A DNA stretch of 64,000 nt from contig NC_030822.1 in NCBI RefSeq assembly GCF_001704415.2, positions 47,547,345 through 47,611,344 of the forward strand, read 5' to 3'. Position numbers and translations under genes: made by a program. Below, in pieces: positions 1-53,591 of this stretch (positions within the stretch are counted from its first letter, which is position 1; every line of letters begins with the position of its first letter). This DNA is from Capra hircus. Taxonomy: Eukaryota > Chordata > Mammalia > Artiodactyla > Bovidae. The notes beneath the pieces are model-generated. The model did not search any database and was not told where the DNA came from. It saw only the letters and a list, made by a program, of their open reading frames with translations.

Positions 1-1185
1 CCCCGGACTCCAGCTCTCTCTGTGCTTCTGCCCATCTCTGCCCTTGTTTCTGCCATAACTCTGCCTCTCTCTGTCTCTCAGTTGTCCTTCCATGACCCTT
101 CATCTCTTGCTCTGCCCCTTGCCCCTCTCCAAACCTCTCCATTCCTCCAGACCTTTGCCCCAGCACACACAGCTTTCCCTAGAGCTGGGCTGGGATTCCC
201 CTGGCAAGTAAGGACAGAGATGCCTGCAGCACAGCTTCGTCCCCAAGCCCACAAGCAGGTCTGTGGGTCAGTGTCGAGGGACAGCTGTCTGCACAGTGAG
301 CAAGTGCCGACAGGTAAATAGAGCCTTGTGTCTTCTTAATTAAATCGCCCTTTGCCCAGGCAGCCTTGTGTTCGATTGGGCTGGGCTGGATCAATAAGTC
401 TCTTTTCCCAGCACAGCCACCCCTGGAGCTGGGCCTGACCTCCTCAGCCCTGTCCTGGCCCACCTGCCCACTTTCCTGACTGCCTGGAGCCCCTGGAGGG
501 GCTTGTGCCTCTCTGCCTGGGACCAAGCCTGGAACAAGTAAGGAGTGAAGGGGTGATGGCTTCATTGAGTAAACTGAGGGGCTGCCAGCAAACATGGGCT
601 GAGAAGGCCCAAAGTGCAGCTCCCACCCCAGCATCAACCGTGAAGCCCAGAATCACCGCAGGGGGCTGCTCCTATATAGCCCCCAGATATTGCATCAGCC
701 TCCCCTCCAGTGTAGCTGAAACCCTTCGAGAAAGGCGGCCTGTCAATGTTCAGGACCACTAGGAGTTGCTTCTTCTCACCTCTAAGGACGGAATCCCCAC
801 TAAGGATCCTGGACTAGTGTGGAAGGATCAGTGAGCTGGGATCAATATGCGCAAGAGGCACTCACGGGAGACTAGGGTTCAGCCTGGAGTTAAGAAGGGC
901 CCAGGGTCAGAAAAGGGTCGAAAGGAGTTAATAGGGGTCCAGGATTATTAGGTTGTTAGCAGATGGCTTAGAGGACAATACAACCTAGTGGAGGTGTGTG
1001 TGGTGTATAGGGGAGCGCGGAGAATTTGGAATCCATGCGATAGGGTACCCATGAAAGCGACATGGGGATTCCAGGTTCCCTGGAAAGGTCGATATTAAAG
1101 AACTGCTTGGAGCGATCCGGATCGAGGTGTCTCTAATAGCGGTCAAGGGTGTTTCATTTCACTAGGGAATCAGACAGTCCCTAGT
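1..1185. other. 5' flank of KCNC1, no gene seen
   Basis: I see no exon, no convincing repeat and no long conserved reading frame here. Base composition is moderate and turns sharply G+C and CpG rich near 1190. In the human genome MYOD1 is the next gene upstream of KCNC1, but no MYOD1 coding sequence is visible, so the window starts inside the intergenic gap. A CArG-like decamer (CCTATATAGC, 671-680, one mismatch to CC(A/T)6GG) is the only motif that stood out. It is weak evidence on its own. Confidence 0.6.
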
Positions 1186-2692
1186 TGGGAAAGATAGGGG
1201 CGGGTACCAAACCGCCTTCTCACCTCAATTTGACCCAGGGGCGCGGGTCGAGACGTCTCCTAGAGCCCCCACCCACTGAGTGGCGCTCCCCAGGGCGGAG
1301 CGTTGGCGGGTTCCTCTCTCCCACCCCTCCCCGGGAGCCGCAGGATGGGTGCCCGGCTGGCGCCCCCAGCGCCGGGGTTGAAGGAGGCCGGGCTCCGCGC
1401 GGGCCTGGGAGAGGGGCGCGGAATCAGGGCTTTTTAGGACCCAGCGCGGCGCCTCCCTCCGGGGGCGAGTGCGGCTGCGCGCGCCGTGTGCCCGTGTCCG
1501 GAGAGCGGCGGGCTGGACGCGGACCGCGCGAGCGAGCAAGCGAGCCAGCTAAACCCAGCAGCAGCCCCGGCAGCAGCAGCGTCGCGGGCGGCGGCGGCCG
1601 CCGCTCCGCGCCTCGCCTCCCCGGCCTCACCAGCCTTGCCTCGCCGCGCCCAGACCCGCCACCCTCGCCTCCCCGGCCCGACCGCCGCAGCCCCCTCGCC
1701 TCGGTCAACAGCGCCAACCGCCTGCCCGAAGCAGGGCGCAGAGCGCAGGGCGCAGAGGCACCGGAGTCAGTGCCCGCCGGCCCCGCAGACGGAGCCCAGT
1801 CGGGAGAACCCTAGCCCGGCCCCGCGCAGCTCCGCAACAGTCCGGGAGCTGTCCCTTCAGCACCGCCGCCGGAGCCGGAGCCTGAGTCGGAGCGCAATCC
1901 AGCGGAGAGCCCCAGATCCAACCGGAGCGCACGGAGCGCAGCGCTCCGCGGCAGCAGCACCGAACAGCACCCCTGGTGCCCCTGCCCGGGGGACCCGCCA
2001 TCTCCTTCGAGAGGCGGGGAGAAGGAGAGAGGAGGGCGGGCGAGCGGACAGGCGCGCCTGCCGCCGGGGGGAGCAGGCAGCCAGGCAAGGAGAGGGAGGG
2101 GGCCGGAGTCCGCCCTGCGCCCCGAGCTGCAGCCGGGCCACGCAGGGAGGAAGGCAGCGGGCATCCATCTCCCCCGCGCCGAGAGCGCGCTGCGACGACC
2201 ACCTCACAGCAGAGCGCGAGTTTCCCGGCTCCCTCTCCTCCTTTCCCCTCCCCCTTCCAGGAGCTGATCTATGTCCGGCCCTGGAAGCAGCTGACCTTCC
2301 CCGGGATAGCTTTGTGTCGATTTCTCTATCTTCCCTCTGAGATGGGGACGGGAGCCCGGCCCCCCCACCCTCTTTTTCCTCCTCCCGGGGCTCGCCGCTG
2401 AGCGCCGCCTCCCCATCCCTCAACCCCTTCCCTCTCTCCCTCCCTCCCTTCTTTCCTCCTCTGCCTCCTCCGCAGCCGGACTAGCTCCCTCCCACATCTG
2501 GCGCCCGGAGACCCTGGGGATCCCGCACACACTCCCTTGAACCAGCACCCGACAGAAAGCGCCCTGAAGGGCTTGGGTTGCTCTCGGAGTAGCCGGAGCC
2601 GCGGTCCTCTGTCCCCCCGACGGCTTGGGGGGAGGGGGGAGGAGGCCGCGCGCCCCCCTCCCCGGCGCCAACTCCCCCTGGCGGCCGCTCCC

Positions 2693-2714
2693 ATGGGTGT
2701 CGCTGGGCCGCGCC

Positions 2715-2722
<8 letters not shown>
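2693..2722 (+). other. Upstream ORF 1 in KCNC1 5' UTR (9 codons plus stop)
   Basis: An ATG at 2693 opens a 9-codon frame that stops with TAA at 2720-2722, 12 nt before the KCNC1 start codon. The initiation context is mediocre (C at -3, G at +4). It lies so close to the main start that it should be inside the mRNA leader unless the TSS is extremely proximal. A role in translational control is inference. Confidence 0.6.
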
Positions 2723-44803
<42,081 letters not shown>

Positions 44804-45851
44804 CCAGGCGACTTGGCCCAGGACACTGGTGGCTATTAAGCATCTGGGTGGACCTGCAGCCCCTCCTCGCCCTCGGACAGAGTAAATTCACGCCATGCAG
44901 GTTTGCCGGACGAGTCCGAGTGGCCCAGGCCTTGTACTAGGACGGACGTAGCTTTTCTACGGCCAAATGGTAACCGACCGTAGAGGATTTCTTTTCCTTC
45001 TTTTCCTTTTTTTTTTTTTTAAAAAAACAACAACAACAACTTTTAATTTATTCGGGGAGGGGGTGGGATGGAGGGGTTCCTTAGCATGACTTGCATGAAG
45101 TTCAACAGAAAACCCAGCAATCCAAACCCACGAACCCACCCCCCAACAACTGTATGATTACCCTAAACCATGACAACATGAAGAAAAACAAGCAAGAGTC
45201 CTCTATTTTCTTTCAAAGCTCTTTCTTTTTATACATGTTGTTGGAGCCAAACTGTAAAGGCGTTCGGTAGAAACCTGTACGGTTTTTTTGGGAGGGGAGG
45301 GGAATGAGCAGGGTGGGGGCAGGAGTGGGGATGAGTAATGGATTGCTTCCCTTTTGTACACGGAGATTCGGAGATTCGAGAGTAAAGGTTCCCCAAAGGG
45401 CAGTCGGTCAGTCGTTGGTCATATTGACCTCACCTTCATAGTTCATCTCTCACGTGGAAACTGAAAACTTTGCTCCAAGTAGAATTGTGGAAACGCACTG
45501 CCGCCTTCTTCCCTCTGTTTGGCATGCTTGCGACCCAGCGGACGTCTCCCCAAGATCCCTGACAGCGGCTAGTCTAGGTTGATTCAATCATCTTAGCAGT
45601 GTGTAGATTCAGTGTGACCAACTTTCATAACAAATTGTTCATAGTAGATAATCAGCACCGTATGGATTTTTCAAGTGTTCTTTCAGAGCACCAAAAAAGA
45701 TCAGGACTGTGGGAAGGCCAGTCCTCCTCCACCTTTATCAAGGCACAACCCGGCATTGTATGCAATTTAGTACTTCAGAGTTTAACAAAAAAAACAAACA
45801 AAAAACAAAAAAACTGCATGCCCAATGTTATGCAAAGCGATTCTAGCATGA

Positions 45852-45857
45852 AATAAA
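45852..45857 (+). terminator. KCNC1: Proximal poly(A) signal AATAAA, KCNC1 3' UTR
   Basis: Canonical hexamer 1.05 kb after the stop codon, followed by a T/GT-rich segment (TTTTGTATCATGGTTTCTGT). It could define a shorter Kv3.1b 3' UTR. Confidence 0.55.
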
Positions 45858-46182
45858 TTTTGTATCATGGTTTCTGTATAGTCTAAAGCAGATTTGTTTT
45901 CCTGAAGCAATCGGAGGTTTGCAGAGACGGAGTTCTGCATCTCGAATAAATATAGTATTTTCCCAACAGAAACAGAGGACAGTAGCTTGGCTTTGGTCTG
46001 ATTCTAAAATTAGTGGTGGGGTGGGGGGTGGGGAAGGATGATATTTTTGAAAAACACATGCTTGAGTTGAAAAAAAAAAAATGCAACATCTCAAGCTCTC
46101 ACTGCAGCTCGCAACATTCCTGGAAAGAGAGCAATGCTGCTTTAGTTCAGCACCCTCCCCTCCCTGGGCCCTGGCCCTCGAT

Positions 46183-46188
46183 AATAAA
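46183..46188 (+). terminator. KCNC1: Distal poly(A) signal AATAAA, KCNC1 3' UTR
   Basis: Canonical hexamer 1.38 kb after the stop, followed by a GTTTTTATTG-type downstream element near 46222. I take it as the main end of the Kv3.1b mRNA. After it the sequence loses its A/T-rich 3'-UTR character. Confidence 0.65.
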
Positions 46189-46205
46189 AAGCTGACTTTG
46201 GACAT

Positions 46206-49200
46206 AAAGCATGAATTTGGGTTTTTATTGCCTCCAGCAGTGTTGCAATTCGGTTCTGGGCCCCTGGTCGGGCCTTCTGCGGCTGGGCTGGGCTGGGCTG
46301 AGCCTGAGCCCTGGCTCCTCTGGTCTCAGGGACCCATCCAAGGTGCAGGCTGTCCTCTCACTGGGAGAAAGCCAGGACCGCTCTGACCACCCCACCCTGC
46401 CCCTCCCCAGATCCTGTTGGTTGGCTGTGGGGGGAGGCAGCCCTCAGGAAGAATCAACAAAAAAGGCCTTGACCTAAGACGGGCCCATCCTCTGGGGGTT
46501 CACCAACATGGAAACGTCTCTATGGATCCTGCCGTATTCATGACCCTTGAATCTGGTTATGTGGAGTTCCTAACCCCTGCCCCTGCCACTGCCCTTCATG
46601 TAGACCATGGTCACCTCCCTCCTAGGGCCATTCTTGAATCTGATGGAGCCAGAGGCAGGGGTCTGATGGGTCTGGGTGCCCCACCCAGCTGTACCCTTGC
46701 TGGGCGCTGTCCGGCAGCCACCCCATCACATACCCCTCATTCAGCCTGGTGGCATCTTGGAAGGGGTGCAGGCCTCTCCTAGAGTCTTGATTTGCTCACT
46801 TGGTCTTGATTTGTTCGGGTATTTCATTTGGTTTTGGTCAGGGGTAGGGTGGGGATCGGAGTTCCAATTCTTAGAGAATCATTAGAGAATCTCAGGTGGT
46901 AAAGTCCCTAATGGTCATGGCAGGCCACCTCTGAACACTTTACAGATGAGAAATTGAGGCCCAGATCAGGGGCCTCTGACCAGGACCACACACAAGTGGA
47001 GGTCAGTTCCTCCTGGATTTCCATTCCCTTGATCCCTGCCAGTATGACCAAGTCAACAATTATATGGTGGGTAGAAGTCTGAAGGTGGGTGTCGAGTTCT
47101 CACCCAACAGTTTCTCATCCCCTCTGAGCACTTACCTCAACTTCTCAGCTCCCTGTGCAGTCCAGCCACCAATGAATAGGGAGTGAGGAGTGCAGCAGTG
47201 AGCAAGACCTCTGCCCAGGGGTCACGCTGCCACAGAGCTGCCTAATCCACTCCACCTGAATAACAGTCATTCAGAAGCATCAGGACAGAGAGCCAAGCGG
47301 TGTCAGCGGCTGCAGGGAGGCCAGAGTTCCCTCGACCTGGGGTCCGTCCTGGGAGAAGTGCCTCTGGTGGACTCAAGTGGGGCTTGGCACGAGGCCATTT
47401 GGAATAGGGGTTTTCAGGGACACGGGAGCTGATGGGGAACAGGGATTAACATACACTGAGCATCTGTCATGTGCAGGACACCCGAGACAAGCTGTCTGAT
47501 GAGGACCCACAATAACTCAACATGCCCATTATAGAGGCAAGAGAAGAGGCACAGAAAGATAAAGTCACTGGTTCAAAGCCACGCAGCTGATGAATGATGA
47601 AGCTGAGTTTTTAACCCAGGTGGTCTGACTCCAGAGCTTAGGTGAAGCCATCTCAAGTCCTCATCGAGGACTTCCTGGGGCTGGAGGTGGAATTGATTGG
47701 AACACCGGAGTTATTGGTCCTGAATACCAGGGTCCTCAGGCCATGGGTGTGACAGAAGGGCCATTTACCTGCTGCTCTGAGCTTTCCATGCACATATTTG
47801 ACTACCTCAATTTCCCGCTTAAACAGCTGTTGTCCTGAGAATGAAGCCAGAGTTCCTTAAATTGGCTGGCAAGGCCCTCCGGATCTCCTCTCCCAACTCT
47901 CACCTCTCTGTGCTCTGGTCGCTGGGGAATTTGGACACTGCCCCTTAGGACCTGGAACCCCCTTTCCACTTTCTGACTCACTACCCTCCAATTTCTATTT
48001 ATCACTAAGTCACTTCACTCAGAAGTGGTGGATGCAGGTGGAGGGCTTTACTCTGAGCCCCTGGCCTGGGTTCACCATTCTCAAGCACAGCCTCATCAAA
48101 TTTTGACCTGATAACCCACTGGGACTGAAGGTGGTGGGGTGTCAAGGGGAGCCGGAGTGCCTGGGAGGGGAGCCTGTGTGGCAGGTTAGGATGTAAACAT
48201 CCCCAAAAACCTGGTATGTGGCTGCCCTTCAACAGTCGTTCCAGGAGCCTCAGACCTAAGACCTGTGAGCACACAGGGGATCTCACTCCCCTCTCTTTCT
48301 TCCTTCCCTCATTCTCATAGGGCAGCATGGTGGGGGCAGGGGGAAGGCCAATCAGCTTAGTCTAGCAGAAAAAAAGTCATTCTTAGAGATCAGTGGGCCT
48401 TTTCTCAAGCTGGCTTCTATGGCTCATTAGCTAATCACCGTCAAATGATTGGCTATCCACAGCATAGTTAACAAACATTTGTTAGAGATGAAAGCAGAGG
48501 GTGGGTGGGGGTGAGGGCATCTTAGAGCTCACGCGGTCAGCCTCTCCACCCTATGGTAACCCTAAGTGTGTACTGACCAGCTCATTCATTATTACCCATT
48601 GGGCACGTCCTCTGTCCCAGGACCCGTCCTTGGTGAAGGGTTCCAGAATCAACCAAGACCTGGTCCCTTGCTCATGAAGAGCTCGAGACCTAGTAGGAAT
48701 GAAGGGCTTGGGCATCTACAAGTCTGTGAATAACCAATAGGGTTCAGAGGACCCCAAAAGTCTGGGAGACACTGCCAACAGCCTCTCACCCCAGTGAAAG
48801 CCCTGGGGCTTTCCGGCGCTGCTCTGATCCGGCCAGTGAGCTGACATGGAGAAGCCTGTCCACTGCTGTCACCGGAGGGGACTGAAGGGTCCAAGGTGTC
48901 GTCTACTGCCAAGAGCCATTCATTCTGGCATGAGTGGATTAGCTGGGCTCCACAGGCTTCTAAGAAGAGTCTGGCTCAGGTTCTGAGGCTTAGGGCCAGT
49001 GCACCACCTTACCCTGACTCAGGCTGGGAAGGAGCCCCACGATCTTGTGCCCACAAAGAAGCCTTGGCAGGAGCATGAGGGCTCAGCAGCAGAGGCTTCA
49101 GGGTTCAGATCTCTTCCAGCAGGTGCCAGAACAGGTAGGGAGAACTCTACACGGCTGTGCTGCAAGACAGACTGCATGTGGGTTCCTCAGGCATGGAAAC

Positions 49201-50975
49201 CCTGTCTAGAAGGTACGGGCCTGAGGACTCACCCATGTGGGGCTGCCTCTGATGCAGACCATTCAGCCTGTAGGATAGCAGGTGGCAGCCAGTAATGGTG
49301 GACTTGCTCCAGTTTGGGTCATTTCTGGGCCATCCGATTACTCCATCTCAGAAGGCTTGGTCTCCTTGGCAAGACCAGCTCAGTGTCCAGACAAGCCCTT
49401 CCTTCCACTCTGGAAGTGCTTAGAGGTTGTACTGGCCTCCACTGGTCCTGAGATGTGGGAGGACCAAAGGCTTTGCTGGCCAGCGCAGTGATGTAGACTC
49501 CATGCACTGGTGTTCAAGGTCAGCCACTGGCCATGGGTGGTCTCTAGGTGCAGGCCTGAGGAGCTCAGGGTGGCCCTCATCCCCACTCTCCTGAGTCGAA
49601 CCCCCTGCTGATCTCAGGACCACCCCTTGTCTGTACTCCTTTCCTGGCTCAAAGTACTGGATGGGTCACCTCCCAATTAGGACCCTGGGTCAGGAGTGAG
49701 GTGTGTGACCTTAAGATGGTCCGTTCCCCTTTTTGGGCCTCTCTTTTCCCACATGAACAACAAAAATGTTGGATAAGAGCAGTGGTTTTAAAACTTTTTC
49801 AAGGACCCCTTGTCAAGTGAAATCATATGTGAAGCCAGGTTAAAATGATGCTGCTGTGAATAAGGTTGCGGCGGGGGCAGACCTCTGTGTAGTGGCTTTC
49901 CTTTACCCACAGCCCACGCGGTGGCCACTGTCAGGAGGTTGCTCTCAGTCTCAGGAGACTGCTAGGGTCTGGAATACAGTTTAGAGGCCACTAGGCTAGA
50001 AGGTGATTACAGTCCTCCAGTCATGATGTTCTGGGCTTTTGTAATATTCTCAAGCCTTTGGAGCCTAGCATTCGCAGAGTCAAATGCTCTTCTGAGTCAG
50101 AAGGAGGCGCTGTGCAATGCACCACAGCCCTGGCTGGCTGGTTGGTGATACTGCCCCCCAGGGAAAGCCACTTTCTGAGGCCTCTGGACAAAGGCCTGCT
50201 GGCAGTCACAGCAGAGGGAAAGGTGCCATGGCCCCCAGAGCCATAGCCGCCACCAGGGAAGCCTGAGGCCTGTGGTCTGGCCTGGCCCCCATTTCACCCG
50301 AAGGCCCTCTTCCTGCAGAAGCCAAGGGCCTGGGGGGCAGAGATCAAGGGTTATGGCTCTTGATGCTGCTTTCCCATAAGTTCCCCCCCTCCACAGGGTC
50401 CTGGTCCCTCACCCAGAAATACAGCTTGGCAACTACAGTCACACAGACTGGCTGCAGAGTCCTGCCTGGCTCAGAGGAAGACACTGACCTTGGGAGTTTC
50501 ATTGGTTCTGAAGATTCCCTCATCTGGCCCAGGGGTCTCTTTGGCCTGGTCTTTCCAGAAGTCTTGTCTCTTCCTCCACTTACTCATCTACACTTCCTCC
50601 ACTCCCACTCCAGAGCCCTCTCCCTCGGTCCCAGTCACCAAGGGAAGAACTCCATCCTGTCCAAGGATTCAGTCACCGGATCAGGGTACATCAAACCAGA
50701 GTACCTTGAACCAGCAGACTGTATGCTCTGGATGCTGAGAATGAAACCCCAGAGCTGGACTTTCTGTCCCTACCAGTTAGGGACAGGCTGGAGACTTCCT
50801 GCTGCTTCCTATGTCCTTGGGTAAAGACCTCTCATGCACTGGGTAGAAATGATGTCTGTTTCTAGAGCCCAGGCAGGCAGCCACCCATCATTCTGGTCTT
50901 GTCGGCCCACCTACAGTGCCTCCTGAATCCCTCTCAGGATTGCTGCAACCTGACAAAGCAATTCTCCAGGGACAC
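46206..50975. other. Intergenic gap between convergent KCNC1 and SERGEF
   Basis: No gene is recognised. MIR-like fragments in - orientation lie at about 46880-46990 and 47440-47630 (GAGGCACAGA... CACGCAGCTGATGAATG type). L2-like stretches lie at about 47830-48010 and 48570-48700. A possible decayed hAT-Charlie element with terminal repeats (CAGTGGTTTTAAAACT / AGTTTAGAGGCCACTAG) spans about 49776-49995. The rest looks unique. Confidence 0.55.
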
Positions 50976-50994
50976 GTTAGGTGGGTAAGGTCAC

Positions 50995-51000
50995 TTTATT
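50995..51000 (-). terminator. SERGEF: SERGEF poly(A) signal (AATAAA on - strand)
   Basis: TTTATT on the + strand is AATAAA on the - strand, 122 nt after the SERGEF TAG. It overlaps an old in-frame TAA at 50996-50998. It gives a very short 3' UTR and cleavage near 50975-50985. No other close - strand hexamer competes. Confidence 0.7.
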
Positions 51001-51121
51001 CAAGGGTCTCTGCCACAAGCCCCCCATTTCTGAACCTGTCAGATTGGGCTTGGGGAGAAGTTTCTGCGTGTCTTTCCTTCTGGTTTCTTTCTTGCTCCAT
51101 GGCTACTTGAGATCTGGCTTC
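50996..51121 (-). pseudogene. SERGEF: Former SERGEF C-terminal coding tail, now downstream of a TAG
   Basis: Directly after the TAG at 51122-51124 the same frame stays open for 41 codons and then meets TAA (50998-50996). The translation still carries blocks that match the human SERGEF tail as I recall it (SQxAMxxERNxKERxxETSxQxQSD, then RNGGL), without an indel. A single base change of a glutamate-type codon to TAG explains it. Today this stretch would be 3' UTR. Confidence 0.65.
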
Positions 51122-51342
51122 CTAGGTGGCGTCCGGGGAAGGACTGGTGACCCTGGGGTGCTGGCCCAGGTCAGGGAGGGCTGGCAGCTGGCAAAGGGCC
51201 AGGGAGTGGCCAGCCCCGCAGCCCACATGGAGTCCCAAGGAGGAACGCAGGCCCGGCACGGGCTTCGGGGCCCAGACATCCGCTTCAGTGCCGTCCCCGC
51301 ACATGCCATGCTCGTTCCAGCCCCAGGAGTGACACACGCCAC
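51122..51342 (-). CDS. SERGEF: SERGEF (DelGEF) last coding exon, RCC1-like C-terminal part
   Basis: SERGEF is an RCC1-fold protein (beta-propeller of about seven repeats) linked to regulation of secretion through binding of exocyst subunit Sec5. The - strand exon starts after CTGTCTCTGTCTCAG (acceptor ending at 51343) in phase 1. It encodes G-GVCHSWGWNEHGMCGDGTEA followed by DVWAPKPV and the RCC1-type GCGAGHSLALC. It ends SPDAT-stop (TAG 51124-51122). This matches the final RCC1 repeat of human SERGEF closely, including the unusual WGWNEHG block. The upstream exons lie beyond the right edge or in sequence I could not recognise. Human SERGEF (458 aa, from memory) continues about 37 residues further; here the TAG truncates it. 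Its position next to KCNC1 in tail-to-tail orientation agrees with the human gene order. Confidence 0.93.
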
Positions 51343-51644
51343 CTGAGACAGAGACAGAAACAGACTGTTGTAGCCGTGGTTCTGGGGAACAGGCCCAAAA
51401 CACTCCCTCTGTGGGTGCGGTATCCCCGAGGACCCCAGGTTACACCTGAGGAAACCAAAGCTTGGCCACACCTGGGGGCCTGCCTGCCCTCCTGGCTTCC
51501 TCCCCTGCCCTTCCGAGGCTGCTCTACTTCACTCCCCCCACTCGCCACCTTTCTGCCTCAAACCTGGCTCTCCTCCTTGGCCCCTCCCTCTCCCTCCCCC
51601 TACAGGCACCTCTCTCTCTCTTGCATGCTGGCACGCTTTCCCGC

Positions 51645-51648
<4 letters not shown>

Positions 51649-51712
<64 letters not shown>
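51649..51712. repeat. (AC)32 microsatellite in SERGEF intron
   Basis: 64 bp uninterrupted AC on the + strand, hence (GT)32 in the SERGEF pre-mRNA, about 306 nt upstream of its last-exon acceptor. Confidence 0.97.
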
Positions 51713-51714
<2 letters not shown>

Positions 51715-51824
51715 CTAGACCCGCCAATTCTGCCTCTGAAACTCTCTCCAGTCCTTCCCCACCCCTCCATCTCCTGATCCCAGCCCCATTTTCTCTCATC
51801 TGGGTCACACCAACAGCCAACTAA

Positions 51825-52375
51825 CCAGGCTGCTCACCATCCACTCTGATCTTCAAGGAGCATCAGGATAATCTCTGACAACGGCAGATCTAACCAGGTC
51901 ACTCCCCTGCTTCAACCCTTCACTGACTTCCCACCGCCCTTAAAGGCCTTTTCTGGCCAGTGAGGCAGAGTGGTCTGGCTCTGGACCAGCCTGCGGGGCT
52001 CCCCTTTCACACTGTCCCCACCTCATTGCATGCCAGAACCCCTGCTTCCTTCAGCTCCTAAAACATGCCCTGCGGGACTGACCTTTCTCTCCAAGTCCCG
52101 GCTTTGCTGGGCTTTACATCCCCCTCATCCTTCAGATTCTGTTTAGATCATGCTCAGAGGCCGGATTTCCCGGCACCCAGTCAACCTGGATTCCTGTCAT
52201 CGCCCTTGTACTTTTCCCTGTGGGCGGTGGATAGATGGTCTGGGTGGTGATGGGTTTATTCGCCACTCCTCACAAGACTGTCTGCCCTACAGTGAGGGAG
52301 GAACATGGATGTTCTGTTCACTGCCCTATCTCAGTTGTGGCTCAACAAGGTTCACTGAATTGATCAACAATTAAA
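51825..52375 (+). mobile_element. L2 LINE fragment, + strand
   Basis: CCAGGTCACTCCCCTGCTTC, AACCCTTCACTGACTTCCCA, CATTGCATGCCAGAACCCC and a 3' GTTCACTGAATTGATCAAC: a long L2 3' portion. Confidence 0.75.
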
Positions 52376-52684
52376 GAACTCAGACTCCTACAGCCAATCT
52401 CTGAGCCAGCATTTGAGCGCATGTCTCTCCGAAAGCCCATGAGGCTCCCACCGCATCACAGCACCTCTTCCTAGGTTTTGGACCCTTTCCTGGAGTCTAA
52501 CTAAACTCACTCACATTTTTCTATGGTTGTTAAAAAAAAAATTTTTTTTCTGGATATAAAAGTAATACATCTTCGTGGTAAAAGCGAGGGGGGGTGTAGA
52601 GACAAATATGGATAGGTGTAAAGAAAAGAAGACTCCTAGAATCTTGCCCACTGCAATGGATATTTTAACTATTTTATTTTACTT

Positions 52685-52785
52685 TTTTTTGGCTGCACAA
52701 CACAGCATGTGGGATCTTAACTCCCCGACCAGGAGCTGACCCATGCCTCCTGCATCTTAACCACTGGACTGCCAGTGAATATTCC
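52685..52785 (-). mobile_element. CHR-type SINE fragment, - strand
   Basis: TTTTTTGGCTGCACAACACA, CATGTGGGATCTTAACTCCC and TAACCACTGGACTGCCAG: reverse CHR 5' half. Confidence 0.8.
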
Positions 52786-53591
52786 CACTATGAATATTTT
52801 CAGTCTCTCTTTCAAATCTTCAATTTGTGAAACCTGTAAATATTTGTGTACATATCATCTTGCTTTTCTGCCTTAATAACATAAACATTTCTCCATAGAA
52901 TTACAGATTATTCGAAAAGTAAATTAAAAATAAATTGTTTGAAATTTTGAAAATACTCAATATGCAGAAAAGTACAAATAATTTAACAGAAAGACATGTT
53001 CCCCAATCAGATTTAGAACATAAGTTAACATTTTACCATATTTGTTTCAACCTTTAAAAAAATAAATTATAAATATACCATTTAAGACCCACCTCTCATC
53101 CTTGGCCCTCCAAACCAACTATTTGAAGTTGGTTTACATTGCTTGCATGCTTGTTTTATATTTTTCTACATATATGTGTCCTTAAATACAATGTAATATT
53201 TTTAGTTTGTTTTAAAGATTTACATAAGTAGCGTCACTCAAATATATCTTTTGTTTTAACTTGCTTTTTATACCATTGTTTTTGAAATCTATCTCAGCTG
53301 ATAGTTACAGATTTAGTTCATTTATTTCAACTGTGCATAGTATATTATTATGCATAAATCATATTTTACTCACCCATTTCCCTTCTGATGGACAGTTCTT
53401 TAATGATGATCATTGCTGCTATTTTATCACACAATATATAATTTACAACAATCCTATTACTATTGTTGCTACTATAAGCAGCACTGCAGTATGGAACACA
53501 TGTCCTTATACAAATTGGTGTTTGTGCACACTGATTCCTAGAAGTGTGACTGTGGTGGAATCACACGTTTACATTTACCAGGTATGGCCAA

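Larger units (their letters stand above)
44804..46205 (+). other. KCNC1: KCNC1 (Kv3.1b) 3' UTR
   Basis: A/T-rich 3'-UTR-like sequence after the TGA, with poly-T/poly-A and CAA runs (45008-45042, 45785-45812) and three G-quadruplex-capable blocks (about 45055-45077, 45289-45330, 46014-46036). It contains two canonical poly(A) signals. The end near 46205 is inferred from the distal signal plus about 15-20 nt. Confidence 0.75.

Noticed and set aside
1..1185. Presence of MYOD1, expected upstream from human gene order
   Set aside because: No bHLH or other MYOD1 coding sequence is visible; the gene must lie left of the window.
1185..2423. Several long overlapping frames on both strands (up to 284 codons) in the CpG island
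   Set aside because: They are Arg/Pro/Ala/Gly/Ser-rich low-complexity translations caused by G+C-rich sequence with few stop codons; no domain, and they lie in the KCNC1 leader.
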